Shown: positions 27,111 to 41,165, counted from the stretch's first letter. The stretch: 64,000 bases of DNA from Epiperipatus broadwayi (GCA_028023455.1 JAQFVV010006340.1:3005711-3069710); one strand, 5' to 3'. Numbers and translations: made by a program. The notes: generated from the sequence alone by a model not told the origin.

Positions 27111-29229
27111 TCTCTAATCACACATAAATAATAATATAGAATATATACATAAGAAATATATACAGTTATATATTTATTATTTATTTCTCTGCAAACTTTT
27201 CAAATGAAATTAAATTTTCTAATTAGCTAATGGAAAACAAAAACAAAAAATCGTTTAAACAATTATCTTACAATATATTTCTAGAGTGATCAAAGCTTAC
27301 TTTTTCGGCTAAAACTACTCATAACTATGTGATTTATAATCAAAGTAAACTAATAAAAGATTATCTATTCTCTAATTGTACTGATTGTCAAATATTGAAA
27401 TTAAATAACGTATCAATTACTATCACAACATTTACTATAAAACAATAATTTCAAAAGTTAGATATTATGATTATATATGTGTGTGTGTGTTTGTGTGTGC
27501 GTGTGTGTATTCTATATGTATATAATGTAAACAAGATAAATCCGAACGTTTTAGGAGTTGCATTAGATTCAATATTTTTAACAAAAGAAAATATAAATAT
27601 GTACCTACATTTTTTATCGTTGTTTTATGTGGTACAAAAATAATCATGTATGTATTCCTGCATTTATTTACACGCTTGGATATCTCTGTTTTTTTCTCTA
27701 TTTTAGTACAAACTATTATAAATACAAGCATTCAAAGCATTATCTAATACGAATTTGACACAAACCAGTCCTCTTATATAAGTACTTTGATTATATATAA
27801 ATTGTTCTGATGTTTTGAAAGTCAAATAACCTGTAAAATATGTTAATCCAATAAAGTGTGAACTTTATATATAAGTATATTCAACAAAATCTGCATGTTT
27901 TCCAATATGCAAACATGTCACCTTAAAATATGCACATGATTCTATTGTTCTTAATTTATGTATCCTTTTATATTTTTCTCCTTAAAAATAATAATAATTA
28001 ATAAGAGGAATAGACTTTTTTTATTTATCATCAAAATTAATCACTAACGTTATTAAATTCCAAAAAAAAAAAAATGTGTGTTCCCATGTTCTAACTTAGT
28101 GTTCCTTAAATAAAATTATTTATTGTAAATAAAATATTATACATCAATTTTCACCTTGAATGAATGTTATTATGAAAATAGCAGGGGAAATGTATATGTG
28201 TAGCGAAGGTATAAACACTCCCCCACACACTTACAAAACCACATAAGTATTTGTTTTATTATAAAAATGTATAAAAAAGTATGATATGTGACAAAAATAG
28301 AAAAGAAATACTGGATGGAACATTCTCCACACTTGAACAGAAAAGTAGCAGAAATGTTTGTATCCAGGATCTATAACTAAACAAAGACATATATATTTAT
28401 TTCTTTATTTGTCTGAACTTACGAACAAAATGAAATGCTAAGAAAATGAAGAAAATGGAGAAAAACTATGTCTCTCTTCCCAAAGCTGGAAAAATGAAAA
28501 AACTAGCTTATAATTTATATTATCTGTCTCTCTTATATAATAGTTTCTTTTATAATTATTGCATGATGAAAACAATGTCATTAGGATAATTACTAATAAA
28601 TGGTAAATGGGCTCCAAAAATACTATCCTTGGTAAAATGTATATGTTACAAAAATTCCAGTTGGTTGAGGAAGTTAAAACTCTAAACTTTTGATTCATCA
28701 ATTACAAAATAAGCAGTAAAAATATATATCTTTTAATATTATATTTCTTTTAGTTTCATTTGTAAAAAGCAAATAGATAATTTGTCAGAATATAAAAGTG
28801 AATGTAAGTTTTTTCAAAAATAATTTTTTATTTATAATTCTAAAAATATTTTATAGTGGAGAACCTAAAAAGATCATTCGTAACCTATTAGAAAATATTG
28901 TGTACCTCATTGATTTTCTTTCTCAATTTACTTTCTTGTAAAAGTAAATAATTTTTAATAAGATCTTAACTATTTTTCTAAAATAATTTTATTTTCAGCA
29001 TATTTTATCAAAATAATTTATAATATGTAAAAAAATATACTAAAAAATGACTCTAAAACATTCATTTTCATTTTCAAAATCAAAACAAATAAGTTGAAGT
29101 GATGATGTGATGTCATTCACTGTGACTTCTCTTTATACAGGGTCAGGAATCTCTCAGCAACTAAGCCCAGAGAAACCTGTTAGCCACGTTGAACCTCTTT
29201 CCATTCCTCACACCAAGTTTTCCCATATT

Positions 29230-31640
29230 TTTTCTATGCTGCTTCATCCCATTTTCAAAATATAATCTTTGTCAACTCCATGGCCTTTAGATCTAAAACC
29301 ATCTTATCTTTTCCCAAACCCAGCATAAAAAACAATAAGCCACTTGCTGCATAATCACTTTGTTCATATTTATTCTTCCACAACATCATTATTTGTATCC
29401 TATCTGCTTTCATGCATTTATACTCAATTAACAGATGCCTAATATTTTCTATACCTTCCTTACACAGCTTGAAAACTAAATCATCCATATTTCTCCATTT
29501 ACATGTATATTCCCTTCTTCTAAAATCCTGTTCAAGCTTTAAAAAGTAAACTTCTTTCCTTGCTCTTATTATAATTTAACCCACACCCAATATTCTGTTT
29601 ACTTCTATAAATATTTAAATTCTTTTTATTCTCCATACTAGTTCTCCATCTCTACACCTCCCTATTCTTTATTAATGCATATATTCTTCTATCCCATTCC
29701 TTAACACTAAACATTCAACAATTCTCCTAACACAATTATCCTACCATTTGTATAAATATACTGACAAATTCTTTATCTAAATCCTCTGCATAATGTACCC
29801 ATCTTGTTTCCTGCCCTTTATTCATAACCCAATTAAATACTATTTTGGCTATTCTTTTATTATCCATAAACCGCAATACACCAAACATTTTCATTTTGTT
29901 TTTGCATCTCCCATATAAAAACTTGACCATCCCATTTCTCCTTGAATTGCCTCATTTGGCATCCACACTTCTGCATCTAATGCATGTCTTCCTACTTCTC
30001 TTTGTACTTTTTCTAAGTAATATAATTCACCTTTACTAACACATAATGCATCATTACCATATGTTAACCATGCTACTGCCACTCCCTTCCATACAATTCT
30101 AGCTACATCATATTTATTGTAGGAGAACACTGTTAATTTCTTTATCAATCCCTTTTTTTTTGCTTCATTTATCAATTGTTTCTCCCATTCATCCAAGTAA
30201 TTTCTCTGGTTACTTAAAATGACTCCCAAATAGTTATATCTATTCACCATACTTAACTTTATATCCCTCAATAAAAATTCTTTGTCTTCTCTTTCCTCAA
30301 TATTAATCATGATTACTTTTGATTTTTCTTCACTAATTTTAATTTCCATCCCTTTACCCACCTTCATGCATGTCCTCAGCATAATTTCCATATCCTCCCT
30401 TTTTTCTTCACACAAAAAACATCATTGGCAAATAAAAGACCCAACAATGTATATACTCCCTTGCTACCTCTTAATGATATATCTACCCCTCTTCCTCCAT
30501 TTCTCTCAAATACAACAAAAACAAAATAGGTGACATAGGACATTCTTGCCTTAAACCCATCCCATTTATAACTTTAACAGATTCTATATTCCCTAATTGA
30601 TACATGTAGTAATTATTTTTCATATAATTTCTTAATAATATCTACTAAAGCTCCATCCATTCCCAAATTTACTAAACTCACCTATAATCTATTTCTATTT
30701 ACTCTATCATACACCTTTTCTATATCTATAAAACCATATATAACTGTTTACCTGTAGTCCTACTCATATCCATATGTTGTGTAACTACAAATAAACTACC
30801 TCCTATATACCTATCTGATTGAAAACCTCCTTGCATTTCTTCCATTATATTATTTTCTTCTGTCTATTTTGCAACTCTTCCAGCCACTATATATGAGAAA
30901 ACTTTATATAGCATTGACATTACCACTATCAGTCTATAATTGTTTAGTTTTCTATAATCCTTACCTTTACTTTAAATAATAGCCTTACTCTTGTATTACT
31001 CCAACTATTTGGAAATTCTCTCTTCAGTGCAATCTTATTAAAACATGATAATAGTTTTAATTTTGTCTTCTGCTCTAAATTCATAACCATCTCTGCTGCC
31101 TAGCCATCCAAACCTCTCATTTTTTCACCTTTCAATTTCTTACTTGTCTCATTCAGTTCATTTTCTGTAAATCATATATTCACATTATTATATTCTTTTA
31201 TATTTGCTATCCTTGTGTCCTTCACATCTAACATCTAGTAAAACTAAGTCTATCTCCCCTGTATTCCTTCTTTTAATGTACTTCCAAAATATTTACTTCC
31301 ATCTCTTCCACTTTTATTAATATCTTCCAGCAGTTTCCTATTCAAGTTCATTCTCTCCCTATAATTATCTATTTTAGCCAACTTATTTTTTTCTAAGTAC
31401 TTTTCTCATTCAGTATTAACATCTTTTTCACTTTCTTTGTTTTTAATACCATACTTATATTCTTTGCAAGCTTTTTTCATCTCTTTTACACTTTTACTAA
31501 CTTTCACTTTCCTATTCCTTTTTTTTTTCTCAGTATTCTTACATAAAACCCTACTTGCCAGTTTTTTTACTTCACCACACCAGTCCTTATACTCATCACC
31601 AACCAACTCTTCCATGGTTTCTTCAACATTTAAATTGATG
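29230..31640 (-). pseudogene. Non-LTR retrotransposon (LINE) RT and C-terminal region, decayed
   Basis: On the minus strand, broken frames read as a LINE from ahead of the RT to its C-terminus. The order is: a linker with KLLEDI (near 31330); FTENELNETSKKLKGEKM-GLDG (near 31130, like the 'K.GKA.G.DG' stretch); NSWSNTRVRLLFK (31000); motif A as LDIEKVYD (near 30710); INGMGLRQECPMSPILFLLY (30580-30490); LLFANDVFCVKK near 30425, where the catalytic FADD is FAND; RYNYLGVILSNQRNYLDEW (30240-30180); and a C-terminal CKEGIENIRHLLIEYKCM (near 29440), the degenerate Cys-His box seen at the end of many LINE ORF2 proteins. No endonuclease domain is present, so it is 5'-truncated. Several stops and the lost catalytic Asp make it inactive. 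The clade is not assigned. Confidence 0.82.
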
Positions 31641-31649
31641 ACAAGTGCT

Positions 31650-34300
31650 CCCTTTTGTTCAATATGAGCAACAATCAGCCAGTGCCTAGGAAAGTCCTCC
31701 TTCTCCCTTTGTAAAAACTTTAAATTTAAATATTATTAATTTTTTACTTGCAAAATAATTTTAGAGAGAGCAGCATCTTATGGTACTTTTTAAGCTTTAA
31801 AATGAGTGTACATTCGCTATGGTAATGTAAAAGCTGTCAAATTTAGAGCTAGTTAAAGCATGTTTGTCAAGAGATGAAGGCTCCATCTAACAGGTTAATG
31901 ATACACTTTATAAAAGAACAATATGACCCATTTGATAATGTTAATTTATTATTGCTTTCCTTGTTTTATTTTAAATATTATGGGTGAAAAGTTATAATAC
32001 ATTGAAAAAATAGTTGTTAATATATATATATATATTTAATCAATCGAATTATATATAACTTGAAATAATAGACATCTAGTTTGTATGGCAATTTAATTTA
32101 ATATCATCAAATCGAGTTTGTTCACAAATGAATCTTTTTAAGATGCCTTTTTTTTTTAATTAATCACGTGACAATAAACTATCTATAGCTTTATACACTC
32201 TCTAGAAGTCATCATTGGAAATAAACCCACGAAAAAATTAAAACAAATATTAATATTTTTATAAATTTGCATATATGTATGCATGCATCTGTTACATATT
32301 TTCTTATTCATCTTTTTATCTATGATTTCCAGTTTCTTAATTCGAGTGTTTATAAGTTTTGACAACATTATGGTTATATAAGTTACTGAACAATGACTAT
32401 AAGAAACTATATATATATTATTAATTTTTATTAAATATTAAATTTAGAAAAAATATAAAAACATTTTATTGATAGAAAATTCTTTTCATTGATTTTGTTT
32501 ACACACATTTGAATATCTGTCAGTTTTTAAAATGGATTATTAAGAATAAGTTTAAGCATTTGGTAATTTTATACTTGTCTATTATCTAGAGGTATTAAAT
32601 AAGTATAGATAAATGTAAGTTAAAATACATGCTTATAAATATCAATTTTACGATACATAAAATACATTTTATTTCATGAAACAGAGAAAATACTTTATTT
32701 TCATTTGAAATACATTTGTAAATAGATTTTTTTTCATTATGGCCTTATTATTTAGACATAGATTTGTATTAGTGGTTGAAGACATTACCTTTTATTTGTA
32801 CACATATAATATTGTATATAACATGTAAATTAGAGAAACATATATTGTATTTAAAAAGACGATAATGAGTGTTAACTATAATAATATTGAAGAATGTAGC
32901 AATATGTTACATGTTAAGTAAAAAATAGATTTAAATAAAATATTTTATATTTTTTTGCTTTAGATAAAACAAAATTAGATTATAGGATGAAGCAAAAATT
33001 CTATGAAATATTTGAAAGATATATTTATCTCACAAAGATTATAGGAAGTTTTATAATTATTAACATTACATTGAAATAGTTATGTAAAATCTCTGCTCAA
33101 GCTTATACTTGATAAATATTAACAAATCAACATAAATTACTGATGATAAGAAAACACCCATAATGACAGTATTTGGAATGCATGATGAAAAATTGTATGT
33201 TATTGTTTTGAAAATATATAAAGTTTGTTTCATATGCATGCATATTTGTATTAGAACATAGATTTATTTCAACGTCATACAAATAATTGTCAATATATTT
33301 AATGTTCTATGTTAATATATTACTTAATTTAAAAATATACTAGTTGACCGTTGCTAATGAGTTTCATGCTTTATAAATTTGATCATTTTCTCCTTATATA
33401 GATTTGCATTATATATGCACACACATGGATAGAGGTGTGTGTTTTAAAGCAAATTAAATCAATTTTACATTAGTTTTAAAAGGCAAATGATCTCTATTAT
33501 TTTAACAAAATTTATTTCAAATAAAACTGTTTTGTGATTAATGTTATACATACAAAGCTTAACTAATTAATAATCCATAAAATTTGTCCAATTATTTTGT
33601 AATAAAATTCAATGAAAAATCAATTGTTTAAGCTTTGTTTCAGGTTTTGAAAATATTAAATAAGGGATTAAGATGGCTTGGTTTCACCTATAAACATGTG
33701 GGCTTGTGTAATTAAAGAATTGTATACACATTTAGGCTGATTTAATTAAAATTTTTATAATCATGCTGTTTTGTTAAGTAAAGAAAAAATATATTAAAAA
33801 CATCTCAAAAAGTAATCCATTTTTTGCTTCTTTTTTGTCACCACTTTTAGTCTACTTTACATAATGAATACTGTATCTCAGCTGCAAAAAGGAGTTTGTT
33901 ACTAACTGAAAGTTGACCCTTTGATTCCCATTGTAGGCCTTAAAGTTACCAAGCAGGGCAAATTTCAAATGTCCAATCCATATGTTCTTCTCATTGCAGA
34001 TGTTATTACTATGTGATTATTCATATAGTATATGAACATGGATGGGCTGTTCACCAAGAATGGTGAGTTTATTGGATTTTTACCTCTGAGTTTACGATCA
34101 AGAAATACCATAGTATTTCTTCTCAGTTGCCTGATAAGGCAGAATGAATGTATGTGTAAATGATATATATTTTTTCAATAAATACATACAATACTGACAG
34201 ACAAAAATAAATCATGGTCCTTATTCCCAGTATGCTATAAAGTCACCAACCAAAGAAGCAGTTGGCGACTGAAGGCAGAGGGTGCTAAGAATCCATTGAT
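31650..34300. other. AT-rich intronic DNA, nothing recognised
   Basis: No supported gene, RNA or clear repeat apart from a short (TA)n at 32022-32036. Confidence 0.5.
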
Positions 34301-34329
34301 TGTAGATCCAGGCTGCCAGTTGATGATGA

Positions 34330-36315
34330 CTTTTTATTTAGGTACTTACAATGTAGATCACTTTCAAGTAAAGGAAGATTGCAAGTATTAGAAGAACTGT
34401 TTTATATTAAATGGGAATTATTGGACTTTGTGAAGTTAGAAGAAAAGGTGAAGAGAAAGTTGATTTAAAAAGTGGGCATGTATTCCACTATAAAGGCACA
34501 AATATTGGAATGACAAGTGGAGTCGGATTTACTATTAATAAAAAATGGAAGAACAACATTGTGAATATTGATGGTGTATCAGACAGAGTGCCAAGATTAG
34601 TTATAAAACTTAATAGCAGATATGAATACAGATAATTCAGGCTTATGCCCCAACAAGTTCTCATAGTGATGAAGTAGTAGAATATTTTTATATGGATGTC
34701 CAAAAGGTTTTTGTTCAGAGTAAATAAGATTTTAGACTTGTTATGGGAGACTTTAATGCTACAATTGGTAAACAATTTTGGTTATGGTAATAGAACTGAG
34801 AGAGGACATAAAGTTCTGAAATTTTCAGAAAAAAAAAACTTTATATTCTGATTTTTTTTTTGAAAAAAATGTTATAAGGAAATGGACATGGAAGCATCCA
34901 ACTGAAGGTACAGCAGAATTGGATTATATTTTGACTAACAGAAAAAACATATTTCAAGATTGTAATGTTTTTAATGAATTTAAGACAGGAAGTGATTATC
35001 TATTAATAAGATTTAAGATACATGTTAATGCAAAACTAGAGACAAAAATTATTAAAAAAAAAACAATATTTACTGTTGATATTCCTAATCCTCAGAAACA
35101 TTCTAATGAATTTAAATTAGAACTTACAAATTGGATTCAAGTACTAGTAGATTTTGAACATGATTCAGATTTGAATGAAATTAATAAGAAAATAACTGAT
35201 ACAGTTCTAAAAACTGCAACAAATATAGTTGGTTGAAAAAAGCGGCTATTGACCAATAAAATTTCTACTGAGACTAGAGAATTTATGAAGAAAAGAAGGA
35301 ATGTGAAGATACACAAAAATAATGCATTAAAAGGGGTTGAATACTTATAATTTTGTAAAATGGTGTCGAAAAGAGTTGAAAATGATATAAGAAAGTATAA
35401 CTGTGAATCTGCAAAGAAAGCTGTAGAAGAAAATAAAAGTCTCAAGAGTGGAAAACAACATGTTGATATTGATAGGAAATTTATATCTGCAATAAGGAAA
35501 AAGATGGAATTATTGTGTGAAAGTTTTATTTTCCTCTTAATCTTATTAAGATACCCTTTTCTCTGCATTGACTTTTTCAAATTTCATTCTGAATGCTATG
35601 TAAATGTTTATAAAGTTTAACTGTATATTACTATGTTGCTATGTTTAATAAATTTATTTTAAAACAAAAAAAGATGACATCATGAAATGGGTAGAATACT
35701 TCTATAAAGAATTATGTACTAATAAAGACCAAGTACCTTCTATATCTATTATATCTTCCGAATTTCCCACAATTTTAAATGGAGACATGCAATTAAATTT
35801 ATGAAGAAAGGAAATGTTCCAGGTAATGATGGAATTATAATTGATATATTAAAAGAAGCAAGTGAAGAAATTGAAATTTCTTTAGCAAATTTATATACCA
35901 AATGTCAAAATGCTAAAAATGTACCAGATGATTGGAAAAATGCAGTATTAATTTTAATATTTAAAAAAGGTAATAAAGATATTAGAAATGACAGACCTAT
36001 AAGTCTTTTATCAGTTTTATGCAAAATGTTTACCAAAATAATTACAACATATCTATAGAGAACATTGGATTTCCACCAACCAAGAGAACAAGCTGGATTT
36101 AAAAGTGGTTTTAGTACAGTAGATCATATCCAGATATTGAGAGAAGTTATAGAAAGGACAAATGAATATGAGATGCAGTTATTCTTTGGATTTGTAGATT
36201 ATGGAAAGCATTTGAGACTCTATAAACATTTCTTCCATGATTAAAACATTGGATCATCAAGGTATAGTTCCAGGATATTGTTATATTTTAAGGAACATTG
36301 TAAAAAGGTCTATGT
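34330..36315 (+). pseudogene. RTE-like LINE: endonuclease plus partial RT, decayed
   Basis: Plus-strand, multi-frame match to an RTE-clade element. Endonuclease landmarks are GTYNVDH (34345), GIIGLCEVRRKGEEKVDL (34414), SGVGFTINKKWKNNI (34515), IIQAYAPTSSHSDE (34632), the catalytic MGDFNATIG (34743) and WTWKHPTEGTAELDYI with GSDYLLIRFKI (34885-35010). RT landmarks are GNVPGNDGIIIDILKEA (35810), VPDDWKNAVLILIFKKGNKD (35920), RPISLLSVLCKMF (35993), REQAGFKSGFSTVDHI (36085) and FGFVDYGKHL (36190; motif A, VDY-KAFD in the family, with the second Asp lost). The sequence stops just after motif A, before the catalytic FADD, where a Penelope fragment begins. Frameshifts and stops abound, and a ~150-bp foreign segment interrupts the linker at about 35515-35670. 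Confidence 0.85.
35515..35672 (+). other. Short insertion inside the RTE linker with AATAAA and A-tail
   Basis: The RTE reading (AIRKKMELL... resuming at KKDDIMKWVEYFYKEL) is interrupted by about 150 bp unrelated to the element. The insert ends in tttaataaatttattttaaaa followed by an A-rich stretch, like the tail of a polyadenylated transcript or a short retroposon. No target duplication is certain. Confidence 0.45.
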
Positions 36316-36339
36316 GATATTGCATTTTACACACCTCCT

Positions 36340-36850
36340 ATATTAAACAAATTAATAAATAACTCTAAAGATAAAACTTCATTTATAAATAAAAATTGTG
36401 TCATTTATAAATGGATATGTAGGTGTGGTAGTGGATATACAGGTGAATTGAAATGTACATTGGAAAAACAAGTAAAGAGCACTTGCTATTACTAAAATGG
36501 GTTCAGAAATCGAAACAAAATTATAAAATAGATAATAATATTTCAACATCTGTTTTTTTCGACCATAATATGTATTTATGGTTTTGACTTCAATTTTAAT
36601 AATGTAAAAATATTGCAAATTGGAAAAAATAGGAATAAAAGGAAAATAAAGGAAGCTATGCTAATATACAAATACAAACATGACTTAATTAACAGGCAGG
36701 CAGCAAACGTTAAGATCATGGAATTGTGGGGAGGTTATCCTTTCAAAGTGTTAGTTGACAAAGATTACTAGGATAATCGAAAGTGCTTCTAATTGGATAA
36801 AATTTTTAATTATCTAATTACTGGGTTTATAAATATTCAATTATATAATT
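36340..36850 (+). mobile_element. Penelope-like element 3' fragment (GIY-YIG), plus
   Basis: The same subfamily as 25440-25965. It reads NKNCVIYKWICRCGSGYTGE then LEKQ (the YIGE motif is changed to YTGE), followed by frameshifted remnants of the same tail. It starts directly where the RTE ends. A short (TA)n follows at about 36886-36899. Confidence 0.8.
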
Positions 36851-36999
36851 ACATATATTGCTTTGAAAAAATACAGACATCGAATAATATATATATATAA
36901 AGAAATTTTAATGGTAAATACAATATTATAGTTTAAATCCTCGTCAGCTTTAACTGAATTTCAAATTTTTTATACTTAAAGTTATATACATTTCCATAA

Positions 37000-37215
37000 G
37001 ATGTGTATGGTCATATTTGCAACTTGCCTATTAATAACATCTTCCTTATATTTATCAATCATAATTGCCCCTTTAATTTTCCTCTTTTTTTGATTTCTTA
37101 CTTCCATTAATATTTTTATTTCACTACTATTAAATTTAAACTTATAATTACAAGTCTTTTCATGGTCAAAGAATACTGAAGCTGTATTAAATTGACTATT
37201 TACGTTATTTTTAAT
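37000..37215 (-). mobile_element. Penelope-like element C-terminal fragment, minus
   Basis: The minus-strand frame reads NTASVFFDHEKTCNYKF, KILMEVRNQKKRKIKGA and MIDKYKEDVINRQ, matching the region after the GIY-YIG core of the fragments at 25.5 and 36.5 kb but from a different subfamily. It lies tail-to-tail with the fragment at 36340. Confidence 0.75.
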
Positions 37216-37554
37216 TCGATTATATATATATAAATTTTATAACATTATATAGATAATTATCAACTATTACAGTAATATTTTTTATATAAATCAATATTTA
37301 TTACTTTGCTAAGCAAGGCAAAATATCGATGCCTTATATCTTTGTTAAGGCATGTCTAAAGACAATATTAGAACATGCATAACGATTTTACCATGCATAT
37401 AAACATACATTAAACTAGTCACTGATTAGGTTTGCATATTTGCATGTGTATAATGACCTAGCAGTTGGCAATATCATTAGACTAAATGGCCAGTGCTTGC
37501 TAAAAAGAATGCTATTGGCTCTTATGTTTATAGAGTTCTTAGAGTTAATTATGT

Positions 37555-37760
37555 GTCATGCTTTTTTTTCATTTTCTATTATTATTTTCTAGAGCTAGGC
37601 AAATAACTTTATCATTATAAGGTTTGAAATAATGACCAGTTTTTTTTTTCTCATGGTCTACAAATACTGAGTTAAAAGCGCTATTGCATTTAGATCTGTT
37701 ATATAAATGAGCATTCTGAGTGATTATTGATTTTAAGTTTACATGTGTATCACCATATTA
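37555..37760 (-). mobile_element. Penelope-like fragment, minus arm of a third head-to-head pair
   Basis: Inverted relative to 38520-38780. The shared strings are tcatggtctacaaatactgag against its complement at 38605-38630, and the ctattattattttct stretch. No open frame of note. Confidence 0.65.
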
Positions 37761-38514
37761 TCTGATACTCAAAATAAATATATACAAAATGTATATAAAG
37801 AAATGCTTGGTTTAATACTTTAACAGTTTGGTATGCTAAACATGCTTTAAACTAACTGGTAGTCATGTTCATAATAATAGTTTTCCAAGAAGCTTCTAAC
37901 TTTTATAAAAGAATAAACAAAAATGGAAATTTGCATAAAATTTGAATATTGGATGTAAATAACTTATTTTAAATAAACTGCTTTTTTGATAGGAGGACAC
38001 ATGATTCTTTTTTGTTGATTGCTGGCAAAAGGTTAGGTCTCTTTAACTTTATGTTTGGCATTGTTTCTTTGGAGCAGACAATGCTGACCGATGTACATTT
38101 AAAGCTGTGATCATGTTTACACTGAATATGACAACAATTAGTCAAAAACATAACTTACCATGCTGTTAAAGTATTAAATCAAACTTTTTATATACTTTTT
38201 GTATGTATTTATTTTTGAATTACATTGTTCCAAGTAAAGTTTTTAAAAGACTGAAGTTACTTTATTTGAACTGACAACCCAGGGTATATACCAATTGAGG
38301 TTTACCATCATCATTAATCTTATTTTTTGAATTGTTCATATGTCTATTTAGTGATAAGGGGTATCTAAAACCAATATTAAAATCATTGTGCATAAGAGAT
38401 ATTATTCAAATGTATATTAGGGATGTAAGTCATTTGAATCCATGGTTTAGATAAGGTTAATGGTGGCGATCAAGCTCAATTTTGTATATACCCTGGAATG
38501 TCAGTTTTGCAATG

Positions 38515-38800
38515 TCAGTTACTATTGGGAGACACGTGCAAACTTAAAATCGAGACTCACTGAGCATGTTCATTTATATAACAGAGTTAAATGCAACAAT
38601 ACTTATAGCTCAGTATTTGTAGACCATGAGAAATAATATGCTCATTCTATTAAACCTGCTGATCCTAAAATTATTTGCTCAGAAAATAATAATAGAAAAT
38701 GAAAAGTAAAAGAATCATGGCACATAATTAACTCTAAGAACTCTATAAACATAAGAGCCAAGAACATTTTTATTAGCAAGCACTGGTATTCGTTAAAGAC
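38515..38800 (+). mobile_element. Penelope-like fragment with GIY-YIG core, plus
   Basis: Plus-strand reading YYWETRANLKSRLTEHVHLY followed by TYSSVFVDHEK. This has the GIY-YIG spacing (Y-x-x-E-T-x(3)-L-x(2)-R-x(2)-E-H) and the VF-DH-K tail seen in the other fragments. Paired with the inverted fragment at 37555-37760. Between them (37760-38515) nothing is recognised. Confidence 0.72.
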
Positions 38801-39301
38801 CTATTTCTTTTCTTTTATTGTTATGGACATTCTGTTGCAAAAGAGGCATTTTATTGAATCAAAAATTAACATGTTGTGATCATTGATGACACAAACCTTA
38901 TCTTTCTTAGGCATTATATTTGTTATAGGTGCAATTATTGCTTCCGTACCTTCCTTGCTTTGCTTACCTTAAGAGGTTGAAATAAATCAGCCTCAAAGTC
39001 TTGATTCACACATGAAAGTCGATGAATTCCCGGCTCGTGGATCTTGGTTTTCCTATCCTACCTAAGCGTATCTAGATCACCTAGTACGTGACAATCCCTA
39101 TATGTAAACGATATGTTTAAATTAGAGAATTGGCATGTCTTCACGGGATTTCTTTATTGTAGTATAAAATATGTTTGGTTAGAGGACCACGTATTTTATA
39201 CCTTATATATATATATATGATCGGTATCAGTTATGCAAAGCATAGTTAAAGGATAATAATGATTACTTTATTTTATTGTATTTGTAAAGTCATACTGCCT
39301 C

Positions 39302-39454
<153 letters not shown>

Positions 39455-39459
39455 AATAG

Positions 39460-41160
39460 ATTATTTTATATACTGAAACACTCTTTTGAAATCGAACGTC
39501 TGTACTCGTTTATGATTAACCATTTTCAGCTAAATAATTGCGTCGTCATTGGACATCTGAAATCACTTTAGCTTCCACGTTAGTTTTCATACGAAAAATT
39601 CGTTAAATACGTAATGCAATTCGTATTTTAAAAGTTCTGGTATGATGGTGACATCTTCACTATGTTAAATTTAGAAGTAAAAGAGGACAAAATCGCATTT
39701 GGAATACCTTAAACAATGAAGGAACATTATTTGTGATTGGTTCTTAGCATGCTCTCAGCCGAATAAGACATTCTGATTGGCTGGAAAGAACAAAGAAACT
39801 GTCTGATCAAAGAAAATAATGAAAATCAATGAGATTTTCATTTCAAGTATGATTTAAATTATTATTAAATAATATTTATGGAACATTAAACATAATTTAT
39901 CAGAGAGTATAATAAAATAACAAAATTATTTTCGAAAAATATTGAAGATTTTAGTACAAATATTGAAGTTGTAATCAAAAGTAAATATTTACTTTCTATA
40001 ACGTAACGTCGATCGTTTTTGTTTACCTTATAACTTTTATGTTGCTGATATTCAATATGTTTAGTATAAATAAATAGCAATTTATTTTTGAATAGAACTT
40101 CAATGTCTTCACAACCTTAAGAAATTAATTATATACTTTTTATAAACGTATCTGAGTTGAATATTAATATTATAGTCGAATATGTTTTAACAATAGGCTT
40201 TGTTCTTCAGGTTATGATGAGTTGAAAGCTCAATTAAAAGATAAATTGATTTTTATCTGATACTAACCAATGATAAAATTAGCGGTTTAAGGGTTAATAA
40301 TATAAATAAATAGATTGACTACGTTATAGGAAACAAATCATTTCTGCTTACTACATCGTTAATATTATTACTAAAATTCTATACTAATACATTTCTAAAT
40401 TAATTGTGGTATATAATGATATATTTATTATGAATTAATTTTAGATGTCAAAGAGGACTGAATCTTATTTGGTATTTAATTTTATTCTTGGCATCTTAAT
40501 TACAAATGTTTTTCTTTATTTTCTTTGACTCAAACATTATATATTTTATGTTTCATATGTCAAACTATGTAAGTCAATTGTCAGTAAGTGCAAATCTAAG
40601 GATCTAAAGTCCCAAATTGTATACCAGTTGTTAGGTTTAAATGCAAATTTTGAATCATTGTAAAATCTATCGATTATATAATGTAATAAATCTTTTTGAT
40701 ATGATTTAGATTGCTTTTCATTTATGTTGTTCTGAATCTCTGGTATAAATTACTCTATTAATTGATGTTTTGTTAATATTGAATTCAACCTATATGTAAT
40801 CGGTAGGGAATGTCATTATTATTATTACAGACCCAATTTATTAATTTTTACTAAATTAATCCTCAATCATTCACAGTGAATGATTATTAATTAAGTGTTA
40901 ATGTCTCATGTGTCTCTTGATATTCTATTACTCAGTCTCTTGTGAATCATGATCTCAGCTGGGCTGGAATAAAAGAAGGGGGTATTACTGATACCATCAA
41001 AAACGTTATTTATTAGTTGGAAACTTGGGAATACATGCAAATAAGTAGGAGTCTGTGATTGCCCCTGACTTATGTATCTTGCGCTTGGTCAGACTCTAGG
41101 TACTTTTGCTTTGGTTCTGGGTTTTGTTGAATGGATACACACTTTTGACTGGTACAATAT
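39460..41160. other. Less AT-biased intronic DNA without a supported gene
   Basis: The part 39460-39810 contains several CG dinucleotides and two CCAAT-like strings (gattggttc at 39736, gattggctgg at 39774), but no reading frame. A related gattggctcctagc string occurs at 55454, so this may be a dispersed repeat. A perfect 10-bp palindrome around one base lies at 40865-40885. Confidence 0.4.
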
Positions 41161-41165
41161 ATATA

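Noticed and set aside
27471-27731. Minus frame ending in HTHTHI
   Set aside because: The end is a translated (GT)n tract; the rest has no recognisable feature.
37969-38151. Cysteine-containing minus frame of 60 residues, considered as an extra exon of the sushi gene
   Set aside because: No phase-1 acceptor/donor pair, cysteine spacing unlike sushi, and it lies between two Penelope fragments.
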